Shown: in pieces, positions 1 through 5,500 of the stretch
How the letters are laid out: each line of letters opens with the position of its first letter
How positions within the stretch are numbered: the stretch's first letter is position 1
Assembly (NCBI GenBank): GCA_036787815.1
Contig: DAIQOP010000173.1
Span: 1 to 8,097 of the forward strand
DNA from: DATBAK01 sp036787815
GTDB lineage: Bacteria > Actinomycetota > Acidimicrobiia > IMCC26256 > PALSA-610
Reading direction: 5' to 3'
Length of the DNA: 8,097 nt
The notes under the pieces: model-generated
Database searches by the model: none
Told to the model about the DNA's origin: nothing
Seen by the model: only the letters and a program-made list of their open reading frames with translations
Translations under genes and position numbers: made by a program

Positions 1-980
1 TGCGGATCTCGATCACCGATCGCTGCAACTTCCGTTGCACCTACTGCATGCCGGTGGAGGGCATGGAGTGGATGCCGCGTGATCAGCTGCTCACCTACGA
101 GGAGATCGCCTCCATCGCGCGCGTCTGCGTGACGCGTTTCGGCTTCGAGTCGATCCGGCTTACGGGTGGCGAGCCTCTGATCCGCGCGCACATCGTGCGG
201 CTCATCGAGCTCCTGTCGCCTCTCGGCGTCGACCTCGCGCTCACGACCAACGGCGTGAAGCTCCCCGAGCTCGCCCACGACCTCGCGGCCGCGGGCCTCG
301 AGCGCGTGAACATCTCGCTCGACTCCCTCCGGCGCGACGTGTTCCTCGCCCTCACGCGCCGCGACGAGCTCGACCGCGTCCTGGCCGGCATCGACGCCGC
401 GCTCGACGCGGGCATGCGTCCCGTGAAGGTCAACTGCGTCGTGATGCGGGGCGTCAACGACGACGAGGTCGTCGACCTCGCCGCCTTCGGCCGGGCCAAA
501 GGCGTCGGGATGCGGTTCATCGAGTTCATGCCCCTCGACGCCGACGAGGCGTGGAGCCGCGACAAGGTCGTACCCGCGAGCGAGATCCTCGAGCGCATCG
601 ACGCGGTGTTCCCGCTGGATTCCACCCCAACGACCGAGGTCGACATCGAGACGCCGGGAGGGCACATCGAGCCCGCGGCCCGGTACCGGTACCACGACGG
701 CGTGGGCGACGTCGGCGTGATCGCGTCCGTGACCGAGCCGTTCTGCGACAACTGCGACCGGGTCCGGCTCACGGCCGAGGGCAAGCTCCGCACGTGCCTC
801 TTCGCCCTCGACGAGACCGACTTGCGCGTGCTGCTCCGCGGCGACGGTGCTCCGGGCGAGATCGACGACCGGCTCGCGGACGCGATGGTGGGCGCGGTCG
901 GCCGGAAGTGGGCCGGGCATCGGATCGGCCAGGTCGACTTCATCCGCCCCGATCGCTCGATGAGCCAGATCGGCGGTTAG
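1..980 (+). CDS. moaA: GTP 3',8-cyclase MoaA (5'-truncated by window edge)
   Basis: MoaA is a cytoplasmic radical-SAM enzyme that, in the first step of molybdenum cofactor synthesis, rearranges GTP to (8S)-3',8-cyclo-GTP, the substrate of MoaC. The open frame runs from codon 3 into the window, so the real start lies upstream; the family usually has some 15-20 residues before the segment seen here. Seen directly: RISITDRCNFRCTYCMP with the SAM-cluster cysteines at bases 24, 36 and 45 (CxxxCxxC); LTGGEPL near 159-179 (SAM binding); TTNGVKL; RVNISLDSL; RFIEFMPL; and the second cluster, CDNCDRVRLT then RTCLF, with cysteines at 744, 753 and 795 (CxxCx13C), which binds the GTP side. The protein ends in the GG pair that in MoaA enters the active site, so the C-terminus is intact. 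The stop is TAG. moaC follows after 154 bases. Identification is essentially certain. Confidence 0.97.
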   Translation, partial: RISITDRCNFRCTYCMPVEGMEWMPRDQLLTYEEIASIARVCVTRFGFESIRLTGGEPLIRAHIVRLIELLSPLGVDLALTTNGVKLPELAHDLAAAGLERVNISLDSLRRDVFLALTRRDELDRVLAGIDAALDAGMRPVKVNCVVMRGVNDDEVVDLAAFGRAKGVGMRFIEFMPLDADEAWSRDKVVPASEILERIDAVFPLDSTPTTEVDIETPGGHIEPAARYRYHDGVGDVGVIASVTEPFCDNCDRVRLTAEGKLRTCLFALDETDLRVLLRGDGAPGEIDDRLADAMVGAVGRKWAGHRIGQVDFIRPDRSMSQIGG

Positions 981-988
981 CCACACGC

Positions 989-1040
989 TCGCATGCTCGG
1001 GCCGAACGCTCACCTGCTCCATGACACGGTCGCATGCTCG
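989..1040 (+). repeat. Short direct repeat A (11 nt, two copies)
   Basis: TCGCATGCTCG occurs exactly at 989-999 and 1030-1040, around a GCATGC palindrome core. A one-mismatch relative, TCGCGTGCTCG, lies at 1644-1654 just after the moaC stop; with flanks, 1028-1040 and 1641-1654 share CGGTCGC(A/G)TGCTCG. The copies alternate with repeat B. The function is unknown; a regulator site or remains of an intergenic repeat family are both possible. Confidence 0.6.
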
Positions 1041-1097
1041 CTCGTCGCGGCATGAGGCTGCGACGTCGTTCTCGGGGTGAACGCTCACCTGCTCCAT
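1004..1097 (+). repeat. Perfect 19-nt direct repeat B upstream of moaC (two copies)
   Basis: GAACGCTCACCTGCTCCAT is present exactly at 1004-1022 and 1079-1097, with starts 75 bases apart. A perfect 19-base match in such a short gap is not expected by chance. The downstream copy is preceded by GGT, making the inverted repeat GGTGA-ACGC-TCACC at 1076-1089; the upstream copy lacks that left arm. The second copy ends 24 bases before the proposed moaC -10 box, so a regulatory role is possible. No coding explanation is apparent. Confidence 0.8.
1043..1065 (+). terminator. Stem-loop between moaA and moaC, possible weak terminator
   Basis: CGTCGCGGC (1043-1051) pairs with GCTGCGACG read in reverse (1057-1065). 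This gives a 9-bp stem with one G-U pair and a 5-base loop, 63 bases after the moaA stop. The following bases (TCGTTCTC) are only modestly T-rich, so this is not a canonical intrinsic terminator. It could end moaA transcription or simply be an RNA structure. Confidence 0.3.
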
Positions 1098-1120
1098 CGT
1101 GGCCCGAGGCCGTGGGCCCG

Positions 1121-1126
1121 TAGACT
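1121..1126 (+). promoter_or_regulatory. Candidate -10 box for a leaderless moaC transcript
   Basis: TAGACT fits the actinobacterial TANNNT -10 consensus and ends 8 bases before the moaC ATG at 1135. That spacing would put transcription initiation at or within a couple of bases of the ATG. No Shine-Dalgarno sequence is seen just before the ATG, which agrees with a leaderless mRNA. No convincing -35 hexamer is seen at 16-18 bases upstream. This is inference from position and motif only. Confidence 0.45.
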
Positions 1127-1134
1127 CCCTGCCC

Positions 1135-1638
1135 ATGCCGGCCTCGGAGTTCACCCACCTCGACCCGCTCGGACGCGCCCGGATGGTCGACGTGACCTCC
1201 AAGGACGCGACGCACCGGCGGGCGGTCGCCCGCTGCCGGGTGTACATGCTCCCCGACACGGTCTCCGCGATCGCTTCGGGCGCGATCACCAAGGGCGACG
1301 TGTTCGCGGTCGCGCGCATCGCCGGGATCCAGGCGGCGAAGCAGACGTCGAACCTGCTGCCGCTGTGCCATCCGCTGCTCGTCGGCTCCGTCTACGTGAA
1401 CTTCCGGATCGAGGCGAGCCACGTCGAGATCGAGACCCAGGTCGACACGATCGACCGGACGGGTGTCGAGATGGAGGCGATGACCGCCTGCTCGATCGCG
1501 GCGTTGACGATCTACGACATGTGCAAGTCGATCGACCGGTCGATGACGATCGGCGAGTTGCAGCTGTGGGAGAAGAACGGCGGGCGCTCGGGAACGTGGC
1601 GTCGCCCGCGCTCGGAGCCCGACGACTTCAACCTCTAA
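1135..1638 (+). CDS. moaC: Cyclic pyranopterin monophosphate synthase MoaC
   Basis: MoaC converts the MoaA product 3',8-cyclo-GTP to cyclic pyranopterin monophosphate in the cytoplasm, completing the first stage of molybdenum cofactor synthesis. The 167-residue product has the usual family length. Visible motifs, numbered from the chosen ATG: MVDV at 17-20; KGDV with Lys53; the LCHPL signature at 77-81 with His79; TGVEMEA with Glu112 and Glu114; and YDMCK with Asp128 and Lys131, followed by Asp134. These match the known catalytic set of the family. The ATG at 1135 is preferred over an in-frame ATG at 1099: it gives the normal N-terminus (FTHLDPLGRARMVDV) and sits directly behind a TANNNT box. 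The stop is TAA. The gene lies 154 bases after moaA in the same orientation but may be transcribed from its own promoter. Confidence 0.97.
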   Translation: MPASEFTHLDPLGRARMVDVTSKDATHRRAVARCRVYMLPDTVSAIASGAITKGDVFAVARIAGIQAAKQTSNLLPLCHPLLVGSVYVNFRIEASHVEIETQVDTIDRTGVEMEAMTACSIAALTIYDMCKSIDRSMTIGELQLWEKNGGRSGTWRRPRSEPDDFNL

Positions 1639-1705
1639 TGCGGTCGCGTGCTCGCGCTGATCGGCGCGGCGCGGACTGCTCCGGTGCAGGTCAGCGGGGC
1701 GCGGT

Positions 1706-1736
1706 TTGACTCGCCCCCCCGCCGGGGCACAAGACT
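1706..1736 (+). promoter_or_regulatory. Weak candidate promoter upstream of the SepX/GlpR-like gene
   Basis: TTGACT at 1706-1711 is a good -35-like hexamer. The best downstream partner, AAGACT at 1731-1736, is a poor -10 box and sits at a long 19-base spacing. A short inverted repeat (GCCCC 1713-1717 with GGGGC 1724-1728) lies between them. It is the only promoter-like arrangement I see in the 171-base gap 1639-1809, so it is offered with low confidence. Confidence 0.25.
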
Positions 1737-1809
1737 GGCGGGAGTCGGGGTCCACCGGTTTCCGCGCGTCCCGCAATAACGTCGTCGACACGAGAGGGGC
1801 AAAGGAGTC

Positions 1810-2415
1810 TTGCCGAAATTGTTTCTTGGAGTTCTCGCGGTCGCCTGGATCGTCGTTCTCGTCCCTCCGGTGCTGAGGGCGCGCAACGATTCTCGGAGCC
1901 GTGGCGACTCGATCGGCGACTTCCAAAACCGCCTCGGAGTGCTCGGTCGCACCCATGGTTCGCGTCATTCGCGCCGCGCCGCCCGCGCCGGCGGCCTGCG
2001 CCCCACCCAGGGTGCTCGGGCCGATCTCCGTCCGATGCCCGGCGTCGCGTCCGCCCTCGGTGCCCGCCGGTCGCCCACCCGTCGACTCGCGCGCACGCCT
2101 TCGGCGCGTCCCCTCACCGGCCCGGTCGAGCCGATGCGCACGCGGGGAGCGGAGCGCTCGGCCCGCAGGCGGCGTGAGGTCGTCACGGTGCTCTTCACGG
2201 CCACCATGCTCACGGCCGCCGTCGCGTCCGCCCTCGGCGGGAGCACGTTGTGGGGACTCCAGATCCTGTGCGACCTCCTCCTGCTGGCCTACGTCGGCGG
2301 GATGGCGTGGTTCCGCAGCAACGGAATCGACCGGGCCCGTACCGTGCACTACCTGCCGCAGGTGCGCCCGCGGCCCGTGCCGGCGTACGCCCTGCGCCGT
2401 ACCGCGTCCTCCTGA
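1810..2415 (+). CDS. SepX/GlpR-like divisome membrane protein (putative)
   Basis: This is a predicted inner-membrane protein of 201 residues. A hydrophobic helix lies at about residues 4-22 (LFLGVLAVAWIVVLVPPVL), followed by a strongly basic, Arg/Pro/Ala-rich and probably disordered linker (about 23-121), then two helices (about 124-143 and 146-167) and a basic tail. The N-terminal AWxVVLxPxxxRxR motif and the RRRR-hydrophobic-LW...DLLLxxYV hairpin resemble an actinobacterial family that includes mycobacterial Rv0996-type proteins, corynebacterial GlpR and Streptomyces SepX. GlpR is the membrane receptor of the gephyrin/MoeA-like protein Glp, and SepX is a septation protein. This resemblance is from memory, not a search. 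Being beside moaA and moaC agrees with the known linkage of that family to Moco-type genes. The start is uncertain: TTG at 1810 lies only 2 bases after AAAGGAG (1801-1807), and an in-frame TTG at 1819 lies 11 bases after it. A TAA at 1777 limits the frame upstream. The stop is TGA. Confidence 0.72.
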   Translation: MPKLFLGVLAVAWIVVLVPPVLRARNDSRSRGDSIGDFQNRLGVLGRTHGSRHSRRAARAGGLRPTQGARADLRPMPGVASALGARRSPTRRLARTPSARPLTGPVEPMRTRGAERSARRRREVVTVLFTATMLTAAVASALGGSTLWGLQILCDLLLLAYVGGMAWFRSNGIDRARTVHYLPQVRPRPVPAYALRRTASS

Positions 2416-2433
2416 ACGCCTCCCGTAGCGTCG

Positions 2434-2462
2434 TGGACCGGGGCATGACGGCCGAGTAACGT
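2434..2462 (+). promoter_or_regulatory. Candidate promoter of the giant surface-protein gene
   Basis: TGGACC (2434-2439) and TAACGT (2457-2462) are separated by 17 bases, an ideal spacing. TAACGT fits the TANNNT consensus. Initiation would fall near 2469, giving a 5' leader of about 45 bases that contains a hairpin and the ribosome binding site. The promoter sits in the 99-base gap after the membrane-protein gene, so the surface gene is probably its own unit. Motif-based inference. Confidence 0.45.
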
Positions 2463-2479
2463 CGGCTCGGATTTGCGTT

Positions 2480-2508
2480 CCGGGCTTTCGCGCCCGGGTC
2501 GGGGGGAG
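2480..2508 (+). promoter_or_regulatory. Leader hairpin followed by strong ribosome binding site
   Basis: CCGGGC (2480-2485) can pair with GCCCGG (2492-2497) around a 6-base loop. GGGGGGAG (2501-2508) follows immediately and lies 6 bases before the ATG at 2515. The purine run is a strong Shine-Dalgarno sequence and decides the start of the next gene in favour of 2515 over an in-frame TTG at 2473. The hairpin ends 3 bases before the ribosome site and could influence its access. Confidence 0.5.
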
Positions 2509-2514
2509 CTGGAC

Positions 2515-5500
2515 ATGCAGGCTCGTTTTCGCCGTCGTCGCGGCGCGATCTTCACGTCCGTGGCGCTGATCGGTTCGTTCGTCTTCGCCGCCCCCGCGAC
2601 CGCAGTCGACCTGCCGTCGGCGCCCGTGAACGTCGCCGTCACCGCGGGCCCGAAGGTCGGCCAGATGGTGCTCACGTGGTCGCCGCCCGCCACCGGCGGG
2701 CTGGTCAAGTACCTCGTCAGCATCGCTGCCGACGGCGGTGCGTTCGGAAGCCCGATCAACACCAACAAGTCGACGCTCAAGGCGACCGAGGTCTGCAGCG
2801 GCGTCTCCGGCTGCGACTTCCGCGTCTCCGCGTACAACGCCGCCGGCACCGGTCCGCCCTCTGCGGTGACGACGGGGACGTGGGCTGCGCCCTCGGCGCC
2901 CACCGTGTCGAAGGTCAGCGGCGGACCGGGCGCGAACCAGATGACCGTGCAGTGGAACGCCCCGAAGAACAACGGTGGGCACGCCGTCACCGGCTTCTCG
3001 TACGAAGTCGAAGTCAACGGCAGCAACACGTGGACGGGTCCGTTCGCCATCGCGGGCGCCAACCCGACAGGGACCATCCAGAGTGCGCGGCTGGCGTGCT
3101 CGAGCTCGTCGGGCACGGGTGGCTGCACGTACCGCATGTACGCGCAGAACGACATCGGTGAGAGCGTCGTGAGCGCCCCGAAGTCGGGCTCGTACGCGAT
3201 CCCGGGGCCACCGACACTCGGCGTCGTGACCGCCGGTCCGGCGACGGGCACCGCGACCCTGAACTGGCTCCCACCGACCAACTCCGGCGGGCTGCCGGTC
3301 CTCTCCTACACGTACGACGTCAGCACCGACGGCGGCGCGTTCGTGACCCAGGCCGCGCATCTGTCGGCGTCGCCGCTGCGCGCCACCGTTCCGTGCACCG
3401 CCGCCACGTTCTGCTCGTATCGCCTCCAGGCGGTGACGGCGAAGGGCACGAGCGCGGTCTCGAACGTGCGGACGGCCGCGTACGTCTCCCCCGACCGGCC
3501 GCGAACGGTTTCGGCCGCGGTCGCTTCCTCGAACGCCGGGAGCGGGTCGTCGGCGGTCACGGTCACCTGGCTGGCCCCGCTCAACACGGGTGGAACGCCG
3601 ATCACCGACTACCAGGCGCAGGAGTGCGACGGCTACTGCTCGAACGCGTCACCCGACTGGTCGACGGCACCCGTGCTCTCGCTCGGTGCCGGGTCGACGA
3701 CGTGGTCGCCCACGTGCGCTGCCGGTCTCCTCTCGTGCAGCTACCGGATCCGCTCCGTGAACCCCTTCGGCCAGAGCGAATGGGCCTTCGCCTACCTCGC
3801 TCCGTTCGCGGTGACCGACGTCACGGCCACCACGATCCCCGCGAACGGTGATCTCAGCGTCACGTGGGACGGGCCGATCGAGAGCGGCGCCGGCATCGCG
3901 TCGATCTCGCTCCTCGTCTGTACGACGAGCTGCAGCGATTCGGGCAACTGGTCCGACAGCGGCGTGTCGATCCCGGCCAACGCGCAGAGTGCGACGCATC
4001 ACTGCGGCGCCGAAGTGTCGTGCACGTATCGCGTGCAGGTCACCGACAACGCGTCCCACAAGAGCCCGATCTCCGCAAGCAGCACCGCGACCGCAGCCGC
4101 GCTGCCGACCGCGCCGCAGAACCTCGCAGCCGTCACGAGCGCGACGACGACGCTCGGCGCCGTCGACCTCACCTGGCAACCGCCCCTCGACACCGGCGGC
4201 TACCAGGTGACCGGCTACACGCTCGAACGCTCCACCGACGGCGGCGCGACCTGGCCGACCTCGACCAGCGTCGGCAACGTGCTCGCGTACACCGACAACG
4301 CGTGCGGCGCCGGTGTGGTCTGCACGTACCACGTCGCGGCGATCAGCGCGGTCGGCACGAGCCCGTTCAGCAACGTCGCGCAGGCGACCGGCTCGAACGT
4401 GCCGGGCACGCCGCTCAACCTCACCGCGGCGACGCCGACCACGGGGGTCGGCTCGGTCTTCGTGCAATGGCAGGCACCCGCCAACGACGGCGGGCACGCG
4501 ATCAGCGGGTACACGCTGCAGCGGTCCACCGACGGCGGATCGACGTGGCCGACGACACTCAACCTCGGCACCGGCACGAGCTACACCGACACCGCGTGCG
4601 GCGCGCGGGTCGCGTGCACGTATCACGTCGCCGCGGTCAACAGCATCGGCTCGAGCGGCTACGGCAACACCTCGACGGCCAACGGAGCCGACGTCCCGAC
4701 CGCGCCCGTGCTGAGCGCGTCGACCTCCACCTCCACGCTCGGAGGTGTCAGCCTGAGCTGGACGGCGGCCGACGGCGGCGGCAACGCCGTCACCGGTTAC
4801 GAGATCAGCGTGAAGGTCGACGCCGGCGCGTTCGGCGCGTACTTCTCGGTCGGAAACGTCACCAGCTACACGGATGTCTGCGACACGAGCAACAACTCCG
4901 CGCCCGACAGCACCTGTACCTACCTGGTGCGCGCGATCAACTCGGTCGGTACCGGGTCGTCGAGCAACCAGGCGAGTGCTGCCGCGCTCGTCGACCACGT
5001 CGCACCCACGGTCACCATCGCGGCTCCGGCCGACGGCTCGTTCCCGATCACCAACAAGCCGGTGATCTCGGGTACGGCAGGAACCGCCCTCGGCGACGCG
5101 ACGACCGTGAGCGTGACGATCAAGCAGGGAACGACCGTGGTTCAGGGTCCGTTCACCGCGACGGTGACCGCCGGATCGTGGTCGGTTCCCGCCACCGCGT
5201 ACACCGCGGGTCTCCCCGACAACGCGTACACCGTCATCGCGACCCAGCTCGACTGGGGCCCGAACACGGGGAGTGCCACCAACTCGATCACGATCGAGAC
5301 CAACCCGCCGACGATGGCGTTCACCTCGCCGCACGCAAGCGACTTCTTCAACAACGCGGGTTGGAACAGTTGCTCCCCGGCCGGATTCTGCGGCACCGCG
5401 GACGACGGCGCCGGCTCCGGTGTGAAGTACGTGAAGGTGTCGATCCGCCAGGGAACCGGGAACTACTGGAACGGCTCGTCGTTCGGGAGCGCCACCGAAG

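Noticed and set aside
48..50. ATG at 48 as the start of moaA
   Set aside because: The frame upstream encodes RISITDRCNFRCTYC, including the essential radical-SAM cysteines, so the gene begins before the window.
989..1097. CRISPR array
   Set aside because: Only two copies of each repeat, the repeats are short and unevenly spaced, and no cas genes are nearby.
1099..1101. Earlier in-frame ATG of moaC
   Set aside because: It would add 12 residues not typical of the family and lies upstream of the probable -10 box for the ATG at 1135.
1713..1728. GCCCC/GGGGC inverted repeat as a moaC terminator
   Set aside because: The stem is short and no T tract follows; it falls within the weak promoter candidate instead.
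2473..2475. TTG at 2473 as the start of the giant protein
   Set aside because: It would put 14 residues before the Arg-rich signal-peptide N-region and ignores the strong ribosome site 6 bases before ATG 2515.
940..3360. Very long open frame on the minus strand
   Set aside because: It runs antisense through moaC, the membrane-protein gene and the Fn3 region, all of which have clear family or signal features. Its product is Arg/Gly/Asp-rich without domains, as expected for shadow frames in high-GC DNA.
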